Shown piece by piece: positions 32,132 to 42,720 of a DNA stretch of 64,000 nucleotides. Within the stretch, counting starts at the first letter, position 1. Each line of letters begins with the position of its first letter. The notes below the pieces were generated by a model. The model had not been told where the DNA came from. It saw only the letters and a program-made list of their open reading frames with translations, and searched no databases. Source of the DNA: Podospora comata (Eukaryota; Ascomycota; Sordariomycetes; Sordariales; Podosporaceae). The position numbers and the translations under genes are program-made. Location of the stretch: the NCBI GenBank assembly GCA_017354895.1, contig CP071494.1, positions 4,340,001 to 4,404,000 of the forward strand, given 5' to 3'.

Positions 32132-34120
32132 ATGACTTCCACCACATTACCACCAACCAACCCCAACACGCAAAACAATTTTCCACTGAGAACTGGCTCC
32201 TTAAACGCTCAAACCACCACACTACCTTTGACCCGCAAACCTACACCACTCTCGTCGCCAGCTACGCCTCGCTTCAACCATGCTGTATCGCCGGCATTCA
32301 AACGGTCTGTTGAGAGGCCAGCTGCCCTCAATGCCTTGCCCACGACGAATGGGTCACCGCCTAACCTACGCAATGCTTCTGTTCACACACTTCCTGACGA
32401 TGATTCGGCCTCTTGGACTGGAGATAGTACAGCAAGCAGTGGTGATGACGATTTGTTCCCACCCCCTCCTCCACCACCCCCTCCACGAGCTTTAAAGGCC
32501 GAGATTGTCCATCCAGTTCCACCAACCAACTTGCTGCCCGTTGGCCAAATTTGGGCGGCACAGGCTGCGCCTACCATAGCACCGGCTGTTCATGCTCCAA
32601 TCCGACCACATCCTCTTGACATCGACGGTTCGGAGTCGGAATTTAGCGATTCGGACGAGGCATCCACAAGTCGATATCATGATCGGCTGCGCCGGGATCT
32701 GGGGGCTGCGGTCGAGGGCAAGCAACGCGACCTCCGCCAGCTAAGATCGCAAATGTCTACCAAGCTTGACGAAATGCTTAACGCCATACGCAGGTTGACG
32801 ACCTTGGAAAATGAGGCCATGAAGCTTTTGAAGCCGGACCAAGGGGGTGTTCAAAAGTTTCGTCAACTACAAAAAACCCAGATGGAACTCCTCTCGACAT
32901 TCAAAGCAATGAGGAGTGATTTCGAAGAAGATGAGTCTCGGTTGCAGAGCTTGGAGAGTGATTTGGTCAGGGCTGCACGACCAGCTCCATTCTCAGCCAG
33001 GCCTAATGCCGTAGGCCTGCCGGGGATGGATTCAGTCATGCAACAGTCCATTATTGAAGCGATAGAGGAGGTGCCAGAGATCTTGTTGGGCATTTCGGGA
33101 GAACGCTACGACGATATACACCCTCGGTATCAAGATCTTTTGGACAAAGTTGGAGATCGCGAACTTGCCCGAGAACATTGTGAGGAAATCAGGTACCGCC
33201 GCGAGGATATCATCTACGAACTTGAGATCAAACTTCATCGGAAGAGGATGCAAGAGAACCCGGGCAACTCGATCAGCGAGGAGGAGCTAGCGGAAATGAA
33301 GACATCGCTCGAAAGCATCCCGACAAATCCTGGAGAATTTCAGGCTCGATTTGAACTCCCCGCTAATGAAGAGGATCTCAACTTTCTCGAGGACTACGAC
33401 CGCCAACTGCAACGAGCGCAAAGGAGGTTTGACAGGGCAGAACAGGAAGTTCACCGGCTGCGAGAATGGTGCATCAACAATAAGGCGATGCGTCAAAATG
33501 CCTCTTATAACGAGTTACTAACAATCTACCTGGGGACCGACCAGCCACCGCTTCCCCCGGATGACGGGAATATGCCCATTGAATTCGTCCCGCGAACCGG
33601 TCACAGCAAGCTTGCCCATGATCGGTTTCCTATTCTCATGTCGAATCCATCGCATGTCCTGGACGAATTATCGGAACAAGCGGCTCTGAACAAGGCGATG
33701 GCACTTCCAGCAGACTCCCCGGAGAGTGCTCAGCGGAGGGCTGAGTGCATGAAGGAGTTAGGAATCACCAAGCTGCTTCAGAACGCCAAGAATACCCCTG
33801 ACCTGATCAATCGATGGCTACTTCACCGACTCCGCACATGTCCTATGGAAATAGAGCTCATGCTTACTGTATTTGAGACGAGCTGCAAGGTTGTCAACTT
33901 GCGGAGATGGCAGGAAGAGGTGCTGTTTTACTGGCCAAGAGACGAGGCAGCCAAGAAGTCACCGCTGGAATTTGAAGGACCTCGAACACCGGTGGATGAG
34001 ATATATCTTGGAGAGCAAAACTTTTCACGAATCAACTCTGACATTCACAAGAGTCAGCAGGCGGACGAGGGGGGTCAACACAGCTCAAGGAGATTGAGTG
34101 GAAGTGAGAGTGATGGATGA
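32132..34120 (+). CDS. Uncharacterised coiled-coil protein with a Pro-rich disordered N-terminus
   Basis: Single exon, 662 residues from the Met at 32132 (context TCGCCATGAC). The open frame extends upstream to 31976, but that extension looks like leader sequence. Residues 1-180 are rich in Thr, Pro and Ser and include a run of nine prolines and an acidic SESEFSDSDE patch. From about 190 to 310 there are charged helices suited to coiled coils. A helical region from about 330 on has IEEVPEIL, RYQDLLDKVGDRELAREHCEEIRYRRED and LDELSEQAALNKAM. I recognise no named domain. Candidate roles include a cytoskeletal or septal scaffold, but nothing in sequence fixes this. Confidence 0.75.
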   Translation: MTSTTLPPTNPNTQNNFPLRTGSLNAQTTTLPLTRKPTPLSSPATPRFNHAVSPAFKRSVERPAALNALPTTNGSPPNLRNASVHTLPDDDSASWTGDSTASSGDDDLFPPPPPPPPPRALKAEIVHPVPPTNLLPVGQIWAAQAAPTIAPAVHAPIRPHPLDIDGSESEFSDSDEASTSRYHDRLRRDLGAAVEGKQRDLRQLRSQMSTKLDEMLNAIRRLTTLENEAMKLLKPDQGGVQKFRQLQKTQMELLSTFKAMRSDFEEDESRLQSLESDLVRAARPAPFSARPNAVGLPGMDSVMQQSIIEAIEEVPEILLGISGERYDDIHPRYQDLLDKVGDRELAREHCEEIRYRREDIIYELEIKLHRKRMQENPGNSISEEELAEMKTSLESIPTNPGEFQARFELPANEEDLNFLEDYDRQLQRAQRRFDRAEQEVHRLREWCINNKAMRQNASYNELLTIYLGTDQPPLPPDDGNMPIEFVPRTGHSKLAHDRFPILMSNPSHVLDELSEQAALNKAMALPADSPESAQRRAECMKELGITKLLQNAKNTPDLINRWLLHRLRTCPMEIELMLTVFETSCKVVNLRRWQEEVLFYWPRDEAAKKSPLEFEGPRTPVDEIYLGEQNFSRINSDIHKSQQADEGGQHSSRRLSGSESDG

Positions 34121-37100
34121 ATCTGTCCTAATGAGTCCTTGTTGGTTTTTTTCACGTTGATATTGGGTATAATCACACCAAAACGCATGTTGTTGGTCAA
34201 CATGTTGAAGCTGCAATGATTTTGTAGTGTGATCACGGCTTGGTTGGATGGTTGGGGGGGCTACGTTTGTGACTTTTGACCAAAGGGATTACTTGGTACA
34301 TGTTTTTGGTGTATTGGCTTGGATTTGTTCTATACCCCTCGGTTTATTCGCAAACGATATGAATGTATGATGATTCTGCTTTCTGTCGTCGGGGCCTTCA
34401 TCTTCGACAGCTGTATTGCACAACCTATCTCGTAGACCGGCAGGCCGTTGTACAGAAACGATATCTGGGGCACGCGCACAGTTACCCTTCCTGCAATGTA
34501 ACCAAACTTCGCTGCCGTAGGTGGTCAACAAGGCAGCAAGGTCAGACCTGCAGAGAACGACACTAATGTATGCAGATAGCATTCGATGCCACTCATCGCT
34601 CTGCCGGGACAGACCACTGCTTCAGATCTTGAGGTGGGATGTAGCTCGAAGCTCGGCACGGCAGCCCTATCAAGTAACTCAGACCCCCCGAGATTTGTCA
34701 ATCATTCGACTGAGTGGCACATAAATGCTATCGGAAGCTGCCCCGAAAGAAGCTGGTCAGTAAATGAAGCCCTTCGGGGCAACGACATCCCACACGGTCT
34801 TGGCTTATAGCCTTACTTGTCAAATCCAAGGCACGGTAATCCATGGGTACCTAGGAGTCGAGTGGGAGGGAATCACACACCCGACAACAAAGACCAATAA
34901 TTTTCAAATCTCATAGCCTTGCCTATTTCATCCCACACTTTTGGCACACCATCTTTCAAGAGTGGTATGCAACTAAGCTTTTCCCACACCATTTTTGCTT
35001 TACTATCTCGAGACAGGTATGACTCAATCGCGAGATCTCACTCTCCTATCATATAGGCCAGTGATATTGCTCCTCACACACCGCAAGTTGGTCGAGCGGT
35101 GGGGGAGTAAGGCTGTGGTCCGACGTGGTTCGAATCCTAAAGGATTTTTGCCCGCAAGTAGGAAAGCGGCGCCCGCTTGCCCCGTACGAGATGAATTGAG
35201 GAGTGGTAGGTGCATGACGATGGCAGTGGTGGTGGTGGTTGTCTCACAGTCCACGGGACGAATGTGGTGTGGGTGGTGTCGGATTGCTTTGCCCCGCGCG
35301 AGCTATCAAAGCTCATCCGAGCTCGAGTTTCACAGCCTGCTGAAGTACCAGGCCAGTTAATAGGCCCTGTATAACCTCGACATCGGCGCGAACGTTACCG
35401 AGCCTCGCAGGTGAACCAGGCATACAAGCTTCAAGCCCCCAAATGCACGGGACTGACAGACCAGACTCTCTGCGATAGTCATGTAACCAGAGCCTTAGAG
35501 CCTTGGATAATCCTCATCACTTGGACAGGATTCTCAGCCGTGTGGGATCATCAACCACCTCCAAGTCAACCCCTCGCCCGCTCAGCCGGGCAACACGCCC
35601 ACAACCCGTATCCAGCATCTTTCTTTTTTCAGCCACGATATAATTTACCCCTGAATGACGCCCAGATCGCCAATTCAGGACATCCACTCACAAGCCCACC
35701 GAAGGTCAGCACAGAAACGGGGATATGAGTTATCATGTACTTGTATCCCTGATTCCCCATGCTTCCCGTCCCAAGCTGTCGGATCACTCGGCTGGGGCCA
35801 CCTCACTTTCTTTCTTTGACTTTTTGCAGGTGGGCCAAAATATGCAAGTGAGATCTCTAAGTCTTGACAGCAGTTTTGGCTCCGGCTCCGGGTTGGCTAT
35901 GGAAAGTAGACCTGCGGTGCGGTCAGACAAACAATACACCTAGTATACTCCTCTTCGATCGGTATCACGTACTTCTCTACTGAGGTTAGATTCTGGTGTC
36001 ATATCCCTTCATGTTTACGTTATACCATCTCATTGAGTGAATTTTCAAGAATTGGCAGACTGTCTATTTCACAATTACCCCTTTTGGTCGGGTACACTCC
36101 GTATTTGAGCATTACTTTCCAAACGGGCAACATGAGAAGTGCAGGTCGGGGGCTCAACAACATGCCAAAAATGCAAGATGAGGCTCATAAACGAACTACA
36201 AGGGAAAAGTGCAGTTCGAGGCTCTAATGTGAACAGGAGAAAACTTTATTTTGATGTTTTTAGGGTGTGGTTTCTGTAAGGGAGAAGTGCGTATTTTCCG
36301 GATAGGCGGACTGTTCTACAGTCCAACTGCCGCGGTGAAAAAGATTTATTCGAGGAAATGTACCGTTGAAGGTAGACTTTGATATATTCATCAAAAATGT
36401 ACTCAGTTCAAACAGAATAGGTATGTAAACATTGGGAATTGACGTTGATGCCAAATATTACAGTAGGCTATTTCCACTCTGATGTTCTTTCCAACCACCA
36501 ACCGGAACCTGGGTTATATGACACGACAAAAGATATATACTCGCAGAGACTAGCTCGAGACATTTCAACCACGCCTTTCAAGTGTAGAGACCCCACAAGG
36601 AGGAGACTGTGAAGTACTGGATCTTGCTGGGCGAACGTCCTCTTTGGCCGGCGGTAGCTGCGTCGTCATCTTGGTGATGTTCCAAGGACAATATAGGAGA
36701 TTTGACGTTTCAAGAACGGTATCACGAGAATCAAAAGTATCTATGCACACTCTAACTACACATGAACATACTCATCGCGGGATTGACTACCTACGCCGCT
36801 TGCGTTATGGGATGATAAAAAAAAGACCTAGTGTAAAGTTGAGATCAAGACACGTGAGATGAATTCTCTAGAGAACTACCATGCATGCAGACATACATAT
36901 GTACTCCAACAGGTCAAGGACTAAACCATCAATCTATGCTGTAAAATCACATCAGGTATCTCTCTATCTCCTTCATGCTCTGCGATGTCATCAGATCAGA
37001 CCCCCGACTGTACATCTCGCATACCCCCCATCCACAGCCTCTTCCCGCGGCCAACACAAAACAGATGCATATCTGCACCTCGCAGTTACTGACGCTTGTA

Positions 37101-37376
37101 GCCCATCCCCAAACACATCGCCAGAACTGGATAGAGTGACCGTGTCGATATATGAGACATTGGGTATTACCAGCGAGTGTGGACTGACGCTTGATGTCGC
37201 TTTCCCCCCACTCCGTCGTTTATTTTACGCAAACATGCTGTCAAAAAACCAAAATACCCTATAAACGCCATGCGCCGCCCCAGACACACGAAAGCCAACC
37301 ATCCAGGTGAACACCGAGCAATGTCAGAACGCCCTGAACAGAGCAGTAAATGATCCCACGATCCAACTTTTTACGC
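34121..37376. other. 3.3-kb gap between convergent genes; no protein gene supported
   Basis: No promoter is expected between two stop codons, yet the gap is several times longer than the other convergent gaps here (68-1000 bp). It contains an orphan Pol III-like unit (35082-35149), imperfect direct repeats of AAGTGCAG(G/T)TCG near 36137 and 36206, and AT-richer DNA around 35.9-37.2 kb. Confidence 0.5.
35082..35149 (+). pseudogene. tRNA-like relic or orphan Pol III unit (A box, B box, T5)
   Basis: TGGTCGAGCGG (35089-35099) fits the A-box consensus, and GTTCGAATC (35128-35136) fits the B box, at tRNA-like spacing of about 40 bases. A T5 run lies at 35145-35149. The presumed acceptor strands do not pair and no anticodon stem can be drawn, so this is not a working tRNA. 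A type II (Leu/Ser) origin is suggested by the A-box sequence. AATCC-TAAA-GGATT forms a short hairpin directly before the T run. Confidence 0.35.
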
Positions 37377-38831
37377 TTATTCCTGGTACTCCTTTTGGAG
37401 GTAGACGCACGATACCATGGCGTGATCACGCTCATAGGGTTCTGAGTATGATAGTTAGCATCTGGATCACTGTATTTCAAGACAAATCATCTGTCGTGGG
37501 ACTTACCAAGCGTAAGTTGCTCCTTGGGAACAAACTTGTCCTCACGGAGCTTCTGGACTTCGCTGGCAAACACTTGCTCAGGGGGCGCTGTGCTGTCAAT
37601 GCAGGACGCCTTGATGGAGATGAGAAGACCACCACCCTGCTTCAGGAACAACTTGGCGTTGATACCGACAATTCTGGCCTGATCGGGCTGGGCAACATCG
37701 GCGAAGATGACATCGACCATCGGCAAAAGCATGCGGTAGGCCATGGGCTTCCGGGCGTCCTCAACGATGGGAATGACGTTTGTGCGGCGGGTCTAGTGAA
37801 GCGTCAGTATTTCGCGGTTTTGCAATCGAATGACGGGCTTCAACGTACAGCCATGTTGATAAGATCTCTGCCAGAGCGGTGAGAGAACTCAACTGCGTAG
37901 ACGGAACCGGTAGGGCCGACGATATCGGCAACGTGGGAAACGGAGGTTCCGGACGCAGCACCGAGGTAGAGGACCTTGGAACCGGGCTTCATGTAGATAG
38001 TCTCGAGACCACCGAGGATACCGGCAGCCAACTTGGAACGGAAAGGATTCCAGATCTGAAGTCCATGTTGTTAGCGCATGTTCATGGAAAACGCTGATAG
38101 CCAAGACTAGCACTCTGCGACTGAAAAACTTACGCGGTACTCGGTCTTGGTGGCGTTGCCCTCGTCGTTCTTGCCAGTCTCAACAGAGATCCTCTTCTCG
38201 CCGTAGACAGACTCGCCAGGTACAAGGTTGGCAGTGGCGAGCAAATCTTCCTTTCCACCGCGGGCAACGAAGACGCCCTTGTGACGATGGGGCTCGACGA
38301 TGACCTTCTTGCCGCCAGCAGCACCACCGGCACCACCACCGCGACCACCACCGCGGCCACTGTTGAATTGGTTAGCATCTGCCATAGTGGCTCGTAGATC
38401 GACATTCAAACGTACCCACGTCCACCACGGGCAGGACCGCCACGGCCACCGCCGCGAGGACCACCGCGGGCACCACCACGGACACCACCACGACCGCCGA
38501 AACCGGCTATGTATTCAGTCAGCAAATGTCATTGGAAATGTTGAGGCGAGAGAAGACAGCAAAGTAGCAGGCCGGAGGAGAGGCGCAGGAGATCGCAAAC
38601 TTTGGAGGGAAGCGAAGATCGAAAACTTCATTCGCAATCCTCGGCGCGCAGAATCTGAGCGCTCGCATCGTCCAAAAGCAAAGCCATCGCAATCCAATGC
38701 CGTCAATTGATACCAGAAAAGAGAATCTAGGACTTACCACCACCGCGGCCACCACCGCGTCCACCACGGTCACCACCACGGAAGTTGCCTCCCCCGCGAC
38801 CACCGCCTCTTCCACCGCGCTCAAAGCCCAT
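37377..38831 (-). CDS. nop1: Fibrillarin, rRNA 2'-O-methyltransferase of box C/D snoRNPs
   Basis: Six exons: 38738-38831, 38416-38506, 38134-38359, 37849-38055, 37507-37792 and 37377-37441. Total 322 residues, all phases closed. The first 80 or so residues are a Gly/Arg-rich (GAR) domain of RGG repeats, split by two introns. The methyltransferase domain follows: [21 protein letters not shown] motif [41 protein letters not shown] and LLISIKAS. It ends with the typical [14 protein letters not shown] block. It methylates rRNA ribose in the nucleolus under snoRNA guidance. The first intron (231 bp) is the longest in this gene; I found no convincing snoRNA in it. Divergent from rpl17. Confidence 0.96.
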
Positions 38832-39352
38832 TATGACGGTTGGTTATGTCTGTAAATCGGATATAAGATCGTCGTGGGTATGTCTGTTGACGCCGAATCA
38901 GATGTGTTGCGCAAAGAGTTGTTGAGGACACAATGGGTTGATTTGCGCGGCTCTGTCGAGTTGCTCAAAGAGCTTGTTGGAGCTGGATGCAAAATTTCCT
39001 AACACCCCAGAAAAAATGAGTGGAGCACCGATCAACTTTTTGTCGCCTCGGTGGTGGATTCTTCCGACATTCTGAGTGGCTGGGCATCTTGCTGTGAATC
39101 TAGTAGAGATCCGTGCGGTATTGTTATCGTCTTATCGGCTTGGTGGGGCTGCAAGTGGGAAAGTTTTCTGCACTTGCCAGCCGCCAAGATTTCCTTCTGC
39201 CTCAGGCCAACACCGCTCCCGCACAAGCCAATCGAACACCACCCACCGAGCCCTAATCGCGAAATTGAATTTGGCTCCAAAATTTGGTAACCGTCATTCC
39301 TTGAACATCACCAAATTCGGCCGATCTCGCCTCTAATCGACAAGCAGTCAAG
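38832..39352. promoter_or_regulatory. Shared divergent promoter of fibrillarin and ribosomal protein L17
   Basis: 521 bases separate the two start codons, so both promoters lie here. A CCCTAA word (near 39250), similar to elements reported at ribosome-related promoters in some fungi, sits about 100 bp upstream of the rpl17 ATG. Pairing of two ribosome-production genes suggests co-regulation; that is an inference. Confidence 0.5.
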
Positions 39353-40354
39353 ATGGTGAGTAGCCCTTGCGAAATCAATTCCCGAAGTCATTTTCGAGCG
39401 CCGTTCGAAGCCCCCGTCGAAATTTTGCTGCTGGACCTTTGCGGAATTCCGTCCGGGATGGAAGATGGAGCTATTGCGGAAACCGACGAGGGGGAGGGAA
39501 ATGTTGAAGCAATCGCCAGGAACCATGCTGACCATGGATTTATTACGACATTAGGTTCGGTACGCTGCGACTGAGATTTCCCCGGTGAAGTCCGCCCGCT
39601 CCCGCGGCTCTTACCTCCGTGTTTCTTTCAAGAACACCCGCGAGACTGCCCAGGCCATCAACGGCTGGAAGCTCCAGCGCGCCCAGACATTCCTCCAGAA
39701 TGTCATTGACAAGAAGGAGGCCGTCCCTATGAGACGCTACTGCGGCTCCATCGGCCGTACTGCTCAAGGTACGAATAACCATCGATTTCCCGACGTAAAC
39801 ACATCGGAAGTTTTGGACATGGAGATTTGGGATTGGGATGGGATTGGATACCCGGAACGATTACAAGCTCCACAACTACAAGACTGGTGAAGGATGGATA
39901 TGGCTATGAGAATGTTGGGCTGACTGATGGAAATGTAGGCAAGCAGTTCGGTGTCACCCGTGCCCGCTGGCCCGCCAAGTCCGCCGAGTTCCTCCTCGGT
40001 CTCCTCAAGAACGCCGAGTCCAACGCCGACTCCAAGGGTCTTGACACTGGCAACCTCGTTGTCAAGCACATCCAGGTCAACCAGGCCCCCAAGCAGCGCC
40101 GCCGCACATACCGCGCCCACGGTCGCGTACGTATCTTCGAATCCGAGAACATCTCCAGCGGGGAGTGAGAGGGGAGGGACACACAGGCTAACATATGGCA
40201 GATCAACCCCTACATGTCCAACCCCTGCCACATCGAGCTTATCCTCACCGAGGCTGAGGAGACCGTCGCCAAGTCCGAGGCCGTTGTCCGTGAGGAGCAC
40301 CTTAACAGCAGACAGCGTGGCGTTCGCGTCCGCCAGGCCCTCACTGCCGCCTAA
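39353..40354 (+). CDS. rpl17: 60S ribosomal protein L17 (uL22)
   Basis: Four exons: 39353-39355, 39555-39768, 39939-40126 and 40202-40354, giving 185 residues. The coding part of exon 1 is only the ATG, cut by GTGAGT; the protein then reads [23 protein letters not shown]. Later blocks include [33 protein letters not shown] and [23 protein letters not shown], all diagnostic of eukaryotic L17. The introns are 199, 170 and 75 bp. L17 lines the polypeptide exit tunnel. Shares its upstream region with fibrillarin. Confidence 0.96.
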
Positions 40355-40933
40355 ACGGTTGGCCGTGTGGTGATGTTCGGGACGTCGGGGTATCTTTTGA
40401 CTGGGGCTTGATTTTTCCGGAAACGGTGTACTGCGAGCATGGCATTCTTTCGGGTCAGGGCTACGATTCCAGAGGAAAAAGGAGTCGGTCACGAATACTC
40501 AATAAAAACAATTGAGAAACCATGAACGCGGGAAACGGGGTTATAAAAGGCGCAAACCGAATTTTATTTGCTTGACTCGACTCTCGGCCGAGGCTGCCTT
40601 GCCCGTTTGATAGCTGAAGATACCCAGCGTCTCAGTCATCTTGCGTCTCTCATCCGTGTGAAGCGACTATGCATGCCGTGGTGCTGTGGAGGGCAGTTTG
40701 GGGCTGTAGTGATATCATAGGGTGATTCCTAACCATTGAGCTTGTCGAACATATCTGGGTCTTGTTGCATATTGATAATTATGGTCTTGTGACACCGGTG
40801 CTTGCTACGATGATATCATAAATGATTCTCCAACATAACACACTCAATGCCGTTCACATTCGCATGCTTATGCTTACATGGACACATGCAGCTCATACCG
40901 CTCACTAGAACAGATTCCGCTCCCAGGTACGCT
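40355..40933. other. Convergent spacer between rpl17 and the UCH37 gene
   Basis: 579 bases of 3' UTR-like sequence. No gene or repeat recognised. Confidence 0.5.
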
Positions 40934-41987
40934 CTATCCCTCCATCTCAACATCCTCCCCACCCCCACCTCTCCCCTTCCGTCTCTCCTCTATCCTCTTG
41001 ACCATCTTCTGCTTCCCTTGCCCAACCCAACTCTTGTACCCCTCTTCCCCTCCCTCCTTGAGCCTATAATCCACCACCCCCTTCAGCACCTCCCCGGCAA
41101 ACCCAACAAAGTTGTGCTTCCTCAACGCGTTCTCAAACTGCCAATCCCTCCTCTTTTGCTCCTCCCGCTCCAACAACTCCACATCGCCCAACTCCCTCGC
41201 CCTGATCCTCAAGTCTCTTGTCATGGCCAAGAGGTTAAACCTAATCTCTGCGTCGCCATATCTCGCAATCCGGCGCTGAATCACCTCCATGACCTTTTCA
41301 GGGAAGCTCTCCTGCGTGCAAGGCCCATGGGAGATGGGAGCAGGCTGGAGGCCGTCCAGTTCGTAAAGGGTCCCGTTAAAGGGCGTGTAAGCGATAAAAT
41401 GAAACGCATCTTCCGTCTCGTCGTTTGGGTTGCGGGTTGTCTCATCCACAAAGGGAGACGATTTGGCAAACGAGTTGTGCGTGTCTCTTATGACATCTGA
41501 ATTGGAAAGCGCCTCGCCGCGGAACTCGGGGGGAAGGTCGATGGTGAAGTCGCGGAAGTCTTTGAGGACGGGGCCGATGTCGATTTTTGTTTCTTCGTCG
41601 TCGGAGCCTGAGGTTTTGTTGAGGAGGACGGAGAGGAGGGCTTGGGTCCCGCAGGCGTTGGGGATTGTCTGGGCGGCGAAGAAGAGCTTGTTTTCGGCGA
41701 TGGAGTGGTCGAATGTTCCGTCGAGGGGCTTGTCGCCGGTGGCGCGGTAGGGGGCGTCGGTTGGGTATTTGAAGAGGAAGATGACGCCGTAGACGGGGTG
41801 GAGCTCGACCAGGGAGGAGGGGTCGAGGGTGAGGAGTTCTTCGAATTGGACGTTGCGGACGCCGAGGTTGGTTAGGAGGTAGGTGAAGACGCCGGCGTCG
41901 GATTCGACTGGGGAGGGTTAGTATGGGGTGTTTGGTCGGGAATGGGGAGGGGGAGGGAGACATACTGGTATTCCAGCTTCCACTCAT
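40934..41987 (-). CDS. uch2: Ubiquitin C-terminal hydrolase UCH37/UCHL5 (S. pombe Uch2 type)
   Basis: Two exons, 41966-41987 and 40934-41907, give 331 residues. The first exon encodes only seven residues plus one base (MSGSWNT). The papain-like UCH core has Gln87 and catalytic Cys93 in QTIPNACGTQA, His177 in DAFHFIAY and Asp192 in LYELDGLQPAP. The C-terminal tail contains the conserved NFVGFAGEVLKGVV block followed by a Lys/Glu-rich end, which in UCH37 mediates binding to the proteasome receptor Rpn13. The length matches the family (about 330). It trims ubiquitin chains at the 26S proteasome. Without the tiny first exon the start would be misannotated. Confidence 0.93.
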
Positions 41988-42720
41988 TTTGCTGGTTGGG
42001 GTTGACAGGTTACTTGGTCGAGGAGATGTCTGTCTCGAGGGTGGGATATTGTTTCGTTGGGCGGGTGACCCAAAAATTAGTATCTGATCGAACTGGGAAA
42101 GCCGTTGAGCCCGACGGGTCGGTTGCGTGGCTCGGGGAGCTGTATGTAAACCGAGCTACAGGCCTCAAGAATGTTTTTCGGCACTTGGGATTTTCTTGCA
42201 ATGATGCGGTTCATCAACAGCTGGAACGTTGCAGGTCCGATAAGATAAGATGATGAATGATGCAAGCTTGGGAGCCTGGGCTGTCCAGCTTTCTTGGCGA
42301 CGACAGCTGCGTGCCGGCTGATAGGTTTGTGCATCTTTTCCCAAATAATGTCACCAGAGCAACGATGCAGCCCCTGAAAGCCCCTAAAGATGATGAACTA
42401 TCTCGGTGCCTTTTATCCAACAGACCGTTTTCCAAAACATAGATACAAGAAAGAAATAAAATGACGAGAAAAGAAAAACAGGACACAGACATATATAAAC
42501 ACCGGAAATCTAAGTCCGACTCGCTGCCTGTACCTTCGACCCAGTATCCTCAAACGTGAAAGACAAAATGCAAGCAAAATAGCAGCCAATCCAACCAGAT
42601 CCCCCAACCAGAATCGAATCTAATTCCTCTACCATCTACCACAGCTTTGATCCCCCATCCACCACCTTTATAAAATTCTCACGGCCTTGGGTAATAAACC
42701 AACTCCCTCTCCAGCCCCCT
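41988..42720. other. Promoter of the UCH37 gene and 3' region of the purine transporter
   Basis: 733 bases between two minus-strand genes. No gene, RNA or notable repeat seen. Confidence 0.5.

Noticed and set aside
38507-38737. Possible C/D snoRNA inside the first fibrillarin intron
   Set aside because: No convincing C box (RTGATGA) with a paired D box and terminal stem was found.
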